Positions 1 through 6,814 are shown, numbered from the stretch's first letter. The stretch: DNA of 12,772 nt from JANRKF01 sp964518725 (GCA_964518725.1 CAZFKP010000036.1:1-12772), one strand, 5' to 3'. Numbers and translations are program-made. The notes: generated from the sequence alone by a model not told the origin.

Positions 1-2
1 CG

Positions 3-59
3 GTCGTCTCTCGTAGCTACGTCGTCAACCTGTCCGATGGGCTGGACATAAAAATATAG
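3..59 (+). CDS. C-terminal tail of an upstream gene, possibly fliK (hook-length control)
   Basis: Only the last 18 codons and a TAG stop are in the window. The readable frame ends in NLSDGLDIKI. The other two forward frames also close early, at TAA 49-51 and TAG 14-16, so frame choice rests on context: this stop codon overlaps the ribosome-binding site of flgD (AGGAGA, 58-63), as expected for a tightly packed flagellar operon. In many Alphaproteobacteria fliK lies directly upstream of flgD, and the polar hydrophobic C-terminus would fit a FliK tail. That assignment is inference from gene order, not from a recognisable domain. Confidence 0.4.
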   Translation, partial: VVSRSYVVNLSDGLDIKI

Positions 60-68
60 GAGAACGCC

Positions 69-779
69 ATGATTTTAGATGCAAGCCAAACCGATAATAT
101 CAATAATTTTACTGCCGCCGGTAAGGCGGCGCAGAAATCGGAAGCCGAGCAGGCTGGTGACAAGCTATTCTCAAACTATCAGGATTTTGTGAAGCTGCTG
201 ACGGTGCAGTTGCAAAACCAAGATCCGACCAAGCCGCTTGAAACCGACCAGATCACGTCGCAGCTTGCCCAGCTATCGACGGTGGAGCAGCAGGTCAATA
301 CCAACAAAAATCTTGAGCAGTTACTGAATTATTTTACCCAGTCGCAGGTGACGCAGAATGTTTCCTATATCGGCAAGCTCGTGGAGGCTCCTGGCAACCT
401 CGGGTCGCTGCTCGGCGGTCAGGGAATATTCGTTTACAGCCTGGCGGGTGAGTCGGCCACCACCGACGTTACCATCTCAGATCCTGACGGGAACGTTGTC
501 TATAACGGGAGTGGCACGAACCTTGCTGGACGTAACACATTCGTATGGGATGGAAGGAACAACGAGGGAACCAAAGCGCCGGATGGCACCTATGTAATTT
601 CAGTGAAAGCCAAAGATGCGGGCGGTAATGCGATTGAATCCGTGACATCAAGCTCTGGCAAGGTCACGTCGGTAGAGACAATCGATGGTAAGACCTACAT
701 CGCACTGGGAGACATATTAGTGCCGCTCGATAAAGTGGTTTCGATCAGGGAAATGCCAGTGCTGGCGCAACAAGTATAA
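69..779 (+). CDS. flgD: FlgD, flagellar hook assembly scaffold (hook cap) protein
   Basis: FlgD caps the growing hook outside the cell, allows hook subunits (FlgE) to polymerise, and is lost when the hook is complete. The 236-aa product has the signature N-terminal FlgD segment at residues 39-76, including FVKLLTVQLQNQDP and the QLAQLSTVEQ stretch, which is the most conserved part of the family. Residues about 126-183 form the FlgD Ig-like domain with the VWDGRNNEG..APDGTY pattern at 159-175. The flanking segments 100-125 and 195-228 match the Tudor-like beta domain that surrounds it. The start is fixed by AGGAGA at 58-63, five bases upstream of ATG. The gene is followed after 20 bases by flgE, so the two are almost certainly cotranscribed. 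Length is normal and no key region is missing. Confidence 0.96.
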   Translation: MILDASQTDNINNFTAAGKAAQKSEAEQAGDKLFSNYQDFVKLLTVQLQNQDPTKPLETDQITSQLAQLSTVEQQVNTNKNLEQLLNYFTQSQVTQNVSYIGKLVEAPGNLGSLLGGQGIFVYSLAGESATTDVTISDPDGNVVYNGSGTNLAGRNTFVWDGRNNEGTKAPDGTYVISVKAKDAGGNAIESVTSSSGKVTSVETIDGKTYIALGDILVPLDKVVSIREMPVLAQQV

Positions 780-799
780 TTTAACGATGGAGTCGGGTT

Positions 800-3700
800 A
801 TGAGTTTATATGGTGCATTGTTTTCGGGCGTATCGGGCTTGAAAAGTCAGGCCAACAAGCTTGGCGTGATCTCCGATAACGTTTCGAACGTCAACACGGT
901 CGGCTACAAAGGCGGCAGTGGATTGTTCCAGACACTGGTGACATCAGCTACGACGACGTCGGCCTATTCACCGGGCGGTGTACTTGGCGGGAACAGGCTG
1001 CTGGTCAGCAAGCAGGGACTCCTGCAGGCGACCGATTCGGCGACTGATATTGCGGTTTCCGGCAACGGGTTCTTCGTCGTGAACCAGAGCGCCGACGCCA
1101 CGGGGCAGGTATTCTATACGCGTTCCGGTTCTTTCCGTGCCGACTCCACGGGGAACTTCCGGAATGCTTCGGGATTCTATTTACAAGCATGGCCGCTCGA
1201 TCGCGAAGGCCGCCTCCCCGGTGCGGCAGGCAACACTACCTATACCACGTCCAGCGCCAACCTGAACAGTCTTCAGGTAGTGAACGTCCAGAACCTGACT
1301 GGTTCAGCGGCGGCCACGTCCTCGGTGCTGATCGGCGCGAACCTGAACGCCTCGCAGGCAGTATTCCCAGGTGCGGCGGGAACGATTGCGTTCGATTCAC
1401 TCAGCACGAACAACTACCAGATTGCTGCGAAAGATATTATTGTTCCGAGCACAGTGAACAGCCTGGCGCGTGGTGACAAGCTGAATATTAATACCGGTAA
1501 CGGCCTGAACTTCACCTACCGCTACGGTGGGTTTACTTTTAGCCGTGATATTACCGATGCCAGTGGTGCGGATAGCGGTACGACATTATTGGCCGGCAGC
1601 ACGACGCTGGATACAAACCCCTACAGCTTCACGGCGGGTAGCAACGTCGTGACGATCGCGCAGGAGGCTCATGGTCTTGCTGATGGTGCGGTCATCACGC
1701 TTTCGGGTAACACGGAAGATATGGCGGGCATTGATTCTTCCGAATTTAACGGCACCTTTGTGGTGGATGTTATTGATGAGGACAGTTTCACGATCACGGT
1801 ATCGAGCACGGCGGCGGCGGCGACGTCGCTTGCGGCCGGCGCGGTAACCACTGAGAACGGTACGGATGCCGATGTCACGGTCAATGTTGGCACCTCGGGT
1901 TTGTTCTCTGTCGGTCAGAGTATCACCATTGCAGGCGCAAATGTGGTAAACGGGATCACAATCAACGGCACACATACCATCACTGCTGTGAGCGGCACAA
2001 ACGTGACCTTCGCGACGACGACAGACACGCCGCCATCGATCGCCGCGCATGCATTTTCTACCACGGTCGGTGCAAACCCAACCGTTACGGTAAATGTTGG
2101 CACCACGAACAATACCTATGTCACCGGCGACTCCATTACGATTGCGGGCGCGGATGACATTAACGGGGTTGATCCGAATGGCACATGGACCGTCGTGACA
2201 TCTTCCGGGGGTAATATTACCTTTGTGGCAACCGGTGAAACCTCAGCGGTGCAGGCGCTAGGCGCGAATCCATTTCTGGTTTCAACCGGCGCGGATCCAA
2301 CCGTCACCGTTGAGTTGGGCGGCGCGCACGATTATACTGTTGGCGACACGATCACGATCGCGGGCGCTTCGGCGACCAACGGTGCTGCTGTTAATGGTAC
2401 ATTTGTCATTACCGCCATTGGCGCCACGACGGTAGAGTATGTTGCCACGGGTGAAACCGGCGGTGGTTCACCGGCGGTAGCAGGCGGCGGCGGTTCGGCA
2501 ACGGCCTATGCTTCGCTTTTTGGCGGCACGTCGTCGACCCAATTCCTTTCTGCTGGCGGCGGATCTTCCGCAACCGCTATTCTTGCGGCTGGCGGGGGCA
2601 CGGCGATTGCATCGGTAACGCGCCCATTCTCAGGCAACATCCTGGATGCGACCAACCCGGAAACGCGCTTCCTGGCCACGACCGGAACATCCGGTTTCAC
2701 CACGGCGGGCTTAAGTTTCAAAATCACGACGGCGGCAACCGGGACGGTGACGTTCAATTACACTTCTGCCTCGCCGGACGTGCGCCAGAAACAATTCAAT
2801 AACCTGAACAACCTTGCGGCGGCGATCAATGAGGTGACGGGTCTGTCGGCACGTGTGGTTGCCAACCAGCTTTATGTCGGCGCGACCGATGCCAACGCGG
2901 CCATTATGTTTGAGAACGGTTCAGCGGTTGGTACGGAAGGCCCCCCGGTGCAAGCTGGCATCGATTGGGTGCGAGAACTTGGCCTGCAGAATATTACGGC
3001 TGGTTCGGATCGTTTCTCCAGCTTGCAGGGATTATTTAATCTGGCAACGACCGATGCCGGAATTTCTGCCTCCATTGAGAATCCGCTTGGTGCTGCAATC
3101 CTGCGTATCAACGTCGATGATCCGCTCGATACAATCAGTTTTGCCGATAGCCCGACGGCGGCATCGCTGGGTGCGTTCACATCCACCACGCCATTCTCGA
3201 CAACGAACGGCAGCACGACGGTTACGGTTACCCATCCGGCGGCGCATGGTTTCACCACCGGTGATTTTGTAACGCTTAATGCGGCGGCATTGGCTGATGA
3301 AACAACACTTGGATCCGCACCTTTCACGACAACCAGTGGTGCTGACCCAACCGTGACGGTGGACATTACCGGCAGTGGACAGACCTTTGTGGCCGGACAG
3401 CTGATTACCATTGATGGTGCGACGGCAGTCAATGGCGTGGATGTCAATGGAACCTGGACGGTGGTGACGGCATCGTCGACTTCGGTGACCTTCGTAGCAA
3501 CAGGTGAAACCTCGACAGGCACGGCAGCGGGCGGCGGCACGGCTGCAACCTCATCATACGGCTCATTCAACGGCATTCCGCTTACTGATTTCAGTGGCCG
3601 CTATGAAATTACCGTGACGGGTGCGACGACCTATACCGTCAAGTTGCCGACGGAAGCAACCGCTTCCGGAGGTACGGGTGAGGCGGGCTTGGTAGTAACA

Positions 3701-4606
3701 CCGCATAATAATCTCGGGTCGATCGTGGCGGAGCTTGGGCTGGTGGATTCACTGAACAGCGCTACCTATACGCCGCAAATGACCAGTGATTTTGGTCCGG
3801 CTTACAGCCCGACCGACACGACGCTGAATATGGCGAGTGGCAACGTTTCGTCGCAATTCAGTCGTCCCATCCGTATTTACGATGCTCAAGGTGGCGGCCA
3901 TGATTTGAACGTGGCGTTCCTTAAAACCGACGTCAACACCTGGGCGATCGAGGTGTTTGCTGTTCCAGAAAGCGAAGTGAGTAGTTCGCTGCCGGACGGC
4001 ATCATCGGTTACGGTAACGTGACCTTTAACGGTGACGGTACGCTTCGTAGTGTTGATACCACCCTGAGCCAGGCGCTTGATATCACCTGGACGAATGGCG
4101 CCAGTGCCAGCTCGGTCTCGTTCGATTGGGGTAATGCGGGTCAGCCGTTTGGTACGGTGGGCGCGACTACTTTCGGCGAAGCGAACGGCCTAAGCCAATA
4201 TAACGCGGCCTACAAAGTAAACTTTGCTAACCAGAACGGTGCTCCGGTGGGTGAATTGACCGGGGTGTCGATCACCGAGCTTGGTATTGTGGTGGCGAGT
4301 TACAGCAACGGTGAAACACAGCAGCTTTATAAAATCCCGCTGGCTGACTTTGCCAACCCCGACCAATTGGAATCGAACACGGGCAACGTATTTGCTCAAT
4401 CGGCCAATTCTGGTGAGTTCAACTTGCGGCAGGCGGGCACGAGCGGTGTGGGTAAGATCGCCGCATCTTCGCTGGAAGCTTCCAACGTCGAACTTTCCTC
4501 CGAGTTAACCGATATGATTATCGCCCAGCGTTCCTATCAGGCGAATACCAAAGTGATTTCCACAGCAGATAGCCTGCTGGAGGAATTGAATCGGATTATT
4601 CAGTAA
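800..4606 (+). CDS. flgE: FlgE, giant flagellar hook protein with inserted repeat modules
   Basis: FlgE polymerises into the hook, the universal joint between rod and filament. The 1268-aa product carries the conserved N-terminal rod/hook segment (MSLYGALFSGVSGL, SDNVSNVNTVGYK, then ATDIAVSGNGFFVV near residue 80) and the conserved C-terminal D0 helix (SSLEASNVELSSELTDMIIAQRSYQAN region, about 1223-1250). The FlgE core also resumes near 1020-1060 (RPIRIYDAQGGGHDL). Typical FlgE proteins are about 400 aa, with longer ones in some lineages, so this one is roughly threefold enlarged. The extra mass at about 280-605 and 800-955 is Thr/Gly/Val-rich and built from related beta-type modules. A GGAG at 789-792, seven bases before ATG, supports the start. 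No frameshift or stop is visible. The insert should lie in the outward-facing hook domains and alter the hook surface; that is inference from where FlgE family members tolerate insertions. Confidence 0.95.
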   Translation: MSLYGALFSGVSGLKSQANKLGVISDNVSNVNTVGYKGGSGLFQTLVTSATTTSAYSPGGVLGGNRLLVSKQGLLQATDSATDIAVSGNGFFVVNQSADATGQVFYTRSGSFRADSTGNFRNASGFYLQAWPLDREGRLPGAAGNTTYTTSSANLNSLQVVNVQNLTGSAAATSSVLIGANLNASQAVFPGAAGTIAFDSLSTNNYQIAAKDIIVPSTVNSLARGDKLNINTGNGLNFTYRYGGFTFSRDITDASGADSGTTLLAGSTTLDTNPYSFTAGSNVVTIAQEAHGLADGAVITLSGNTEDMAGIDSSEFNGTFVVDVIDEDSFTITVSSTAAAATSLAAGAVTTENGTDADVTVNVGTSGLFSVGQSITIAGANVVNGITINGTHTITAVSGTNVTFATTTDTPPSIAAHAFSTTVGANPTVTVNVGTTNNTYVTGDSITIAGADDINGVDPNGTWTVVTSSGGNITFVATGETSAVQALGANPFLVSTGADPTVTVELGGAHDYTVGDTITIAGASATNGAAVNGTFVITAIGATTVEYVATGETGGGSPAVAGGGGSATAYASLFGGTSSTQFLSAGGGSSATAILAAGGGTAIASVTRPFSGNILDATNPETRFLATTGTSGFTTAGLSFKITTAATGTVTFNYTSASPDVRQKQFNNLNNLAAAINEVTGLSARVVANQLYVGATDANAAIMFENGSAVGTEGPPVQAGIDWVRELGLQNITAGSDRFSSLQGLFNLATTDAGISASIENPLGAAILRINVDDPLDTISFADSPTAASLGAFTSTTPFSTTNGSTTVTVTHPAAHGFTTGDFVTLNAAALADETTLGSAPFTTTSGADPTVTVDITGSGQTFVAGQLITIDGATAVNGVDVNGTWTVVTASSTSVTFVATGETSTGTAAGGGTAATSSYGSFNGIPLTDFSGRYEITVTGATTYTVKLPTEATASGGTGEAGLVVTPHNNLGSIVAELGLVDSLNSATYTPQMTSDFGPAYSPTDTTLNMASGNVSSQFSRPIRIYDAQGGGHDLNVAFLKTDVNTWAIEVFAVPESEVSSSLPDGIIGYGNVTFNGDGTLRSVDTTLSQALDITWTNGASASSVSFDWGNAGQPFGTVGATTFGEANGLSQYNAAYKVNFANQNGAPVGELTGVSITELGIVVASYSNGETQQLYKIPLADFANPDQLESNTGNVFAQSANSGEFNLRQAGTSGVGKIAASSLEASNVELSSELTDMIIAQRSYQANTKVISTADSLLEELNRIIQ
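1643..1804 (+). repeat. FlgE module B, copy 1 (residues about 282-335)
   Basis: The module begins with VVTI-x4-AHGL-x2-G-x-VITLSG and ends with GIDSSEFNGTFVV and SFTITV. The AHG..xGD/A.VTL pattern recurs at residues 806-829, and the GI-x3-[DE]F-[NS]G pattern recurs at 925-933, defining a second, split copy. Similar short beta modules are common in phage tail and surface proteins; that comparison is from general familiarity with the pattern. Confidence 0.6.
1859..2029 (+). repeat. FlgE module A, copy 1 (residues about 354-410)
   Basis: First and most divergent of four copies sharing the pattern VTVxV(G), then [VT]G[DQ]xITIAGA, then NGxxxNGTxxI/V, then TF[VA]. This copy reads DVTVNVG, VGQSITIAGA, NGITINGTHTI and NVTFATT. 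Copies 1, 2 and 3 are adjacent, with starts spaced about 70-74 residues apart. Confidence 0.65.
2069..2242 (+). repeat. FlgE module A, copy 2 (residues about 424-481)
   Basis: Reads GANPTVTVNVG, TGDSITIAGADDINGVDPNG, TWTVVT and TFVATGET. It is closest to copy 4 (GVDxNGTWTVVT, TFVATGET), although copy 3 lies between them. DNA-level identity is limited to short stretches such as the one encoding VATGET, so the duplications are not recent. Confidence 0.7.
2288..2458 (+). repeat. FlgE module A, copy 3 (residues about 497-553)
   Basis: Reads GADPTVTVELG, VGDTITIAGASATNGAAVNG, TFVITAIG and EYVATGET. It is followed by a glycine-rich linker (residues about 554-605) containing several GGG/GGGG runs, which separates the tandem A block from the next part of the hook protein. 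Confidence 0.7.
3215..3649 (+). repeat. FlgE module B, copy 2, split by an inserted module A (residues about 806-950)
   Basis: The first half (VTVTHPAAHGFTTGDFVTLN, residues 807-827) matches the start of B copy 1. The second half (FNGIPLTDFSGRYEITV, 923-939) matches its end. Between them lie about 90 residues that contain a complete module A. The two halves together give one normal-sized B module, so the arrangement reads as an insertion of A into a loop of B. Confidence 0.6.
3338..3511 (+). repeat. FlgE module A, copy 4, nested in module B (residues about 847-904)
   Basis: Reads GADPTVTVDIT, AGQLITIDGATAVNGVDVNG, TWTVVTAS and TFVATGET. It shares GADPTVTV with copy 3 and GVDxNGTWTVVT with copy 2. 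It is followed by a Gly/Ala linker (residues 905-917) like the one after copy 3. Confidence 0.7.
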
Positions 4607-4622
4607 GTAATTGAATAATCCG
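4592..4622 (+). other. Perfect 11-bp inverted repeat spanning the flgE stop codon
   Basis: CGGATTATTCA (4592-4602) and TGAATAATCCG (4612-4622) are exact reverse complements with a nine-base loop containing most of the TAA stop. There is no T run after it, so it is not a classical intrinsic terminator. It could stabilise the mRNA 3' end or act together with the next two hairpins. Confidence 0.6.
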
Positions 4623-4625
4623 TCC

Positions 4626-4666
4626 AGGCGCACCCTCTCTCCCCCGTGAGGGTGCGCTTACTTTTA
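4626..4666 (+). terminator. Intrinsic terminator 1 after flgE
   Basis: GCGCACCCTC (4628-4637) pairs perfectly with GAGGGTGCGC (4648-4657) around a ten-base loop, giving a GC-rich 10-bp stem that A-T and G-T pairs can extend outward. It is followed by TTACTTTTAA. Position and direction fit termination of the flagellar transcript. Confidence 0.85.
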
Positions 4667-4695
4667 ACCTTTTTGGCCAGAAAGGTTAATTTTTT
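4664..4695 (+). terminator. Intrinsic terminator 2 after flgE (tandem)
   Basis: TTAACCTTT (4664-4672) pairs with AAAGGTTAA (4681-4689) around loop TTGGCCAG, followed immediately by six T (4690-4695). The stem is weaker but the T run is better than that of the preceding hairpin. The stem is self-complementary in its outer bases; on the reverse strand it is followed by AAGTAAGCGC, so it is directional for + strand transcripts. Confidence 0.75.
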
Positions 4696-4707
4696 GTCGA
4701 TTTGTAC

Positions 4708-4734
4708 TTGACAAACGCGCCGCACTCCTATAAT
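4708..4734 (+). promoter_or_regulatory. Sigma-70-type promoter of the small gene at 4842
   Basis: A perfect TTGACA (4708-4713) and a perfect TATAAT (4729-4734) are separated by 15 bases, slightly shorter than the usual 16-18. Transcription would start near 4741, leaving a leader of about 100 bases. The promoter sits directly after the tandem terminators, so the downstream gene is independent of the flagellar operon. Confidence 0.75.
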
Positions 4735-4758
4735 GCTTGGAACAGAAAACAAGTTAAA

Positions 4759-4807
4759 TACCAATGGCATGTTCATAATTTAAAAGATTATGCCCCCGAA
4801 ATTGGTA
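4759..4807 (+). promoter_or_regulatory. Structured 5' leader hairpin upstream of the small gene
   Basis: TACCAAT (4759-4765) pairs with ATTGGTA (4801-4807), and the adjoining GGCAT (4766-4770) pairs with ATGCC (4790-4794). Together they make a 12-bp stem with one six-base bulge (CCCGAA, 4795-4800). Inside, CATAAT (4774-4779) and ATTATG (4787-4792) could form a competing stem, because ATTATG shares bases with ATGCC. The leader does not match any riboswitch I recognise. Confidence 0.5.
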
Positions 4808-4841
4808 AATATATAATGGTTAACAATCAAGGACTGCCCGA

Positions 4842-5180
4842 ATGAAAAAAATAAACCTCACCTCTCGCCGCCTGAACGCTGCGATCACGCAGCACACACG
4901 TTCGGATCATGGTGACGAGAATACGAATACCATGCTCGATCCCCGTTATTTGCGCCAGTCCTCCTCGCTGATTCAGGATGCACTGCAAAAGGGTTTTGAT
5001 GTGTTGCAACTTGCTAATGGTGACATTGTCATGACAGGCACAAAGACGGTCGTGTACCAATATCTCTGGGATGAAGAGAAGGGCAAGCTGGTGAAAGCCA
5101 AGTCCGAGCGCAAAGCGAAAAAACTCACCGCGCCGTCAATGGGCGACGAAGAAGAGCTGGATGAGAGCGAGGAGGCGTAA
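4842..5180 (+). CDS. Small conserved-looking protein of unknown function (possibly DUF2671-like)
   Basis: The 112-aa soluble protein has no signal peptide or membrane segment. Residues 1-30 are polar, 31-50 contain a likely helix (DPRYLRQSSSLIQDALQKG), 51-85 look like a small beta fold (DVLQLANGDIVMTG, KTVVYQYLWDEEKGKL), and the tail is very charged: lysine-rich (84-93), then acidic (about 100-112, EEELDESEEA). The pattern with a helix followed by a GDIxxT..K strand pair reminds me of the small alphaproteobacterial/rickettsial DUF2671 family, but that is memory of a motif and not secure. AAGGA at 4829-4833, eight bases before ATG, supports the start. It is monocistronic, with its own consensus promoter and structured leader, and it converges on usg; only 15 bases separate the two stop codons. 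Confidence 0.8.
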   Translation: MKKINLTSRRLNAAITQHTRSDHGDENTNTMLDPRYLRQSSSLIQDALQKGFDVLQLANGDIVMTGTKTVVYQYLWDEEKGKLVKAKSERKAKKLTAPSMGDEEELDESEEA

Positions 5181-5187
5181 GCCTCCT
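5170..5187. terminator. Hairpin between convergent genes, weak bidirectional terminator candidate
   Basis: AGGAGGC (5170-5176) and GCCTCCT (5181-5187) form a perfect 7-bp GC-rich stem with a GTAA loop that contains the TAA stop of the upstream gene. Neither strand has a T run after it, so efficiency as an intrinsic terminator is doubtful. Its location between two converging 3' ends is suggestive. Confidence 0.35.
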
Positions 5188-5195
5188 GAGTGTCC

Positions 5196-5459
5196 CTAGT
5201 GGACGGTCACGATTCCCTTGCAATAACGAAACTCCGCCGGGGTGATGAGCTGGGCGCTCGCCACTTTGACCGAGTGCAGCTTGCCGTCGAGTGACTGTTC
5301 CCAGAAATTCAGGAACTTCTGTAATACCGGAAATTTCGGGGCGATGTCGAGTTCTTGCCAGAGGTAGCTTTGCAGCAGGGAAGGGTGGTCGGGCAGACGG
5401 TAAATGATTTCTGCCGTAGTCAGCCGATAATCGCGAAGCATTAGCTCCAAATCTGACAT
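5196..5459 (-). CDS. usg: Usg family protein
   Basis: The 87-aa product matches my knowledge of the alphaproteobacterial Usg family: MSDLELMLRDYRLTTAEIIY, then RLPDHPSLLQSYLWQELDIAPK, then a KFLNFWEQSLDGKLHSV segment. The family was named from the Caulobacter tryptophan gene cluster, where it lies next to trpF/trpB/trpA; its biochemical role is not established. I chose ATG at 5459 because a GGAGG (reverse strand, 5466-5470) sits just upstream at good spacing. An in-frame GTG at 5480 would add seven residues (MAAWRAS) and is less likely. It lies 36 bases downstream of the sulfotransferase gene on the same strand and could be read from that operon. No trp gene is in the window, so this copy is away from its classical partners. 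Confidence 0.85.
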   Translation of the reverse strand: MSDLELMLRDYRLTTAEIIYRLPDHPSLLQSYLWQELDIAPKFPVLQKFLNFWEQSLDGKLHSVKVASAQLITPAEFRYCKGIVTVH

Positions 5460-5495
5460 AGATGCCCTCCACGCCGCCACCTGAATGTCCAGTCT

Positions 5496-6476
5496 TCAGG
5501 ATACCATGGAATTGGTGAAATTTATATTAATTTCGTGCGTTGCCTGCCGGATTTCTGCCTGGTCTGCGTCAGATAATGGCGTTTCGTAATAATCCGGAGA
5601 TTTTATTCCGCATGCGAAATGATGCGTGCGCGTTGCGTCCACCTCCAGCATGCTATGGTGCGTGATGCGTTCAAGCCACGATACCGGATCGCCGCACAGC
5701 GCCTCATACGGCACCACCATCAGATTCTCGCGGCCAAGATAGGGCAACACGGCAGCATAGGTACGGTTCCACTCTGCGATCCACCCGGTTATTTCGTCGT
5801 TTGCATGCCAGTGACGTAGCGGCCCGAATTCATCGTGCCCTTGGGCGGCGAGCTGGCGGATGGCGCGCGGGTGATTTGCGGACGCGCAAAAACGCTGGTG
5901 CTGGCGCATGAGTGAGGCGATATGCGCGACCGGGTCGCGCAATGGAATAATGATGCGCGCATTGGGAAATAGCTTCAGCAGCGTCGGGAGATGCGCGGCG
6001 AGATGATTGTTTTTTGCAGCGTAACGCGTGCCTCCACTGGCCAGAATCAGTTTCTTGATATGGTCGCGGTAGAAGACCGAGAATCCTTCATCATGCCGTT
6101 TGAATGCGCGCCACAGCATTTCTTCCATGGCCTCCGGGCTGCGGGGCGAGATCATGATGCGGTCGCCATGGGCGCGTTCTCGCACATGGTCGGCGGTTGG
6201 CAGGAGGCTGGTCAGGCGGCGCGAGAAGTACGGTGTAAAGATAAACGGGAAGTCGCGGTATTGATGGGTCGTCACTTCCGGATGGGTCGCAAGATATTCG
6301 AGCAGGATGGTGCTGCCGCTGCGTGCCAGCCCGCCGATGAAAATAGGGCGATCGACGGAAATCGTTGCCAGTTTGCGTGCCAGCAGCCCGCTTTCCAGGC
6401 GCCCGGCCTCGCGCCACAGGGAAGGAAAGTCGTGAACCAGACGCGTGAGCAGATCCAGCCCGAATGGCACCTCCAT
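5496..6476 (-). CDS. PAPS-dependent sulfotransferase (Sulfotransferase_3-like), cytosolic
   Basis: This 326-aa protein should transfer sulfate from 3'-phosphoadenosine-5'-phosphosulfate to an acceptor, probably a carbohydrate, lipid or amino-acid side chain. The 5'-phosphosulfate-binding loop is clear (IFIGGLARSGSTIL, residues 45-58), and the 3'-phosphate-binding segment follows (IIPLRDPVAHIASLMRQH, 176-193, with R180 and S188). There is no signal peptide or membrane helix, so it should act in the cytosol. ATG at 6476 is chosen because it overlaps the TAA stop of the upstream gene as TAATG and is preceded by GGGGGA at proper spacing; a 37-residue upstream extension is open but would run through that gene. 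The DNA is noticeably GC-rich (42 of 60 bases G or C in 5821-5880). Acceptor specificity cannot be read from the sequence. Confidence 0.9.
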   Translation of the reverse strand: MEVPFGLDLLTRLVHDFPSLWREAGRLESGLLARKLATISVDRPIFIGGLARSGSTILLEYLATHPEVTTHQYRDFPFIFTPYFSRRLTSLLPTADHVRERAHGDRIMISPRSPEAMEEMLWRAFKRHDEGFSVFYRDHIKKLILASGGTRYAAKNNHLAAHLPTLLKLFPNARIIIPLRDPVAHIASLMRQHQRFCASANHPRAIRQLAAQGHDEFGPLRHWHANDEITGWIAEWNRTYAAVLPYLGRENLMVVPYEALCGDPVSWLERITHHSMLEVDATRTHHFACGIKSPDYYETPLSDADQAEIRQATHEININFTNSMVS

Positions 6477-6814
6477 TATATCCCCCATCGCCATTTTGCA
6501 ATCGCATAGGCAACGACTATTCCAATGAAAAAGGCGAGGGTCGCAAATTCTGGACGCAATGCCAGCAGCAGGATGATCGGCGCGCAAGAAACCAGTGCCG
6601 GCAGCAATACCATCCGCAGGTGTGCCAGTGATAGGACGATGATCCGGCGCTGCATGGCCAGCAGATCGACAAAATTCCCAGTGTGGCGAAGTGCCGCCTT
6701 CATCAGCGCCCGTTGTTGTGATTTCAGTTCAAGGAGTTCACTGCGCCGTGCAAGCCGGCCAAACAGCCACATGGCGGGAAGGCCTGCGGTGAGGCCAAGC
6801 AGCGCGTCGATCAC
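6476..6814 (-). CDS. Small three-helix membrane protein, unknown function (Oxa1/DUF106-like layout)
   Basis: The 112-aa product has hydrophobic segments at about 3-19, 66-87 and 89-106. Between the first and second lies a basic, probably cytoplasmic, amphipathic stretch (RLARRSELLELKSQQRALMK, residues 20-39) followed by a helical linker (40-65). One helix, a charged cytoplasmic arm and then a helical hairpin resembles small members of the Oxa1 superfamily (DUF106, EMC3, TMCO1). This is a topology argument only and may be coincidence. The start is GTG at 6814, overlapping the TGA of the preceding peptide gene as GTGA, with AAGGA six bases upstream. Its TAA overlaps the sulfotransferase ATG as TAATG, so both ends are translationally coupled. 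It might anchor or assist neighbouring membrane or sulfation proteins. Confidence 0.8.
   Translation of the reverse strand: MIDALLGLTAGLPAMWLFGRLARRSELLELKSQQRALMKAALRHTGNFVDLLAMQRRIIVLSLAHLRMVLLPALVSCAPIILLLALRPEFATLAFFIGIVVAYAIAKWRWGI

Noticed and set aside
2872..3576. Long reverse-strand ORF (234 codons) inside flgE
   Set aside because: It is antisense to the conserved-frame hook gene and its Val/Pro/Ala-rich product mirrors the Thr/Gly/Asp codons of FlgE; no independent motif or ribosome site.
4812..4817. Second TATAAT as an alternative promoter close to the small gene
   Set aside because: No -35-like element at suitable distance upstream, and it would leave a leader of only about 20 bases; the upstream pair of perfect hexamers is much better.
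5480..5500. Inverted repeat CCTGAA/TTCAGG over the sulfotransferase stop as a terminator before usg
   Set aside because: Only six pairs with a nine-base loop and no T run on the reverse strand; too weak to separate the two genes.
5991..6509. Forward ORF of 172 codons opposite the sulfotransferase
   Set aside because: The reverse frame contains both PAPS-binding motifs and coupled start; the forward product has no recognisable feature and is typical of GC-rich antisense frames.
6477..6587. Upstream extension of the sulfotransferase (37 extra residues)
   Set aside because: It lies wholly within the end of the preceding gene, and the TAATG junction with GGGGGA upstream gives a better start.
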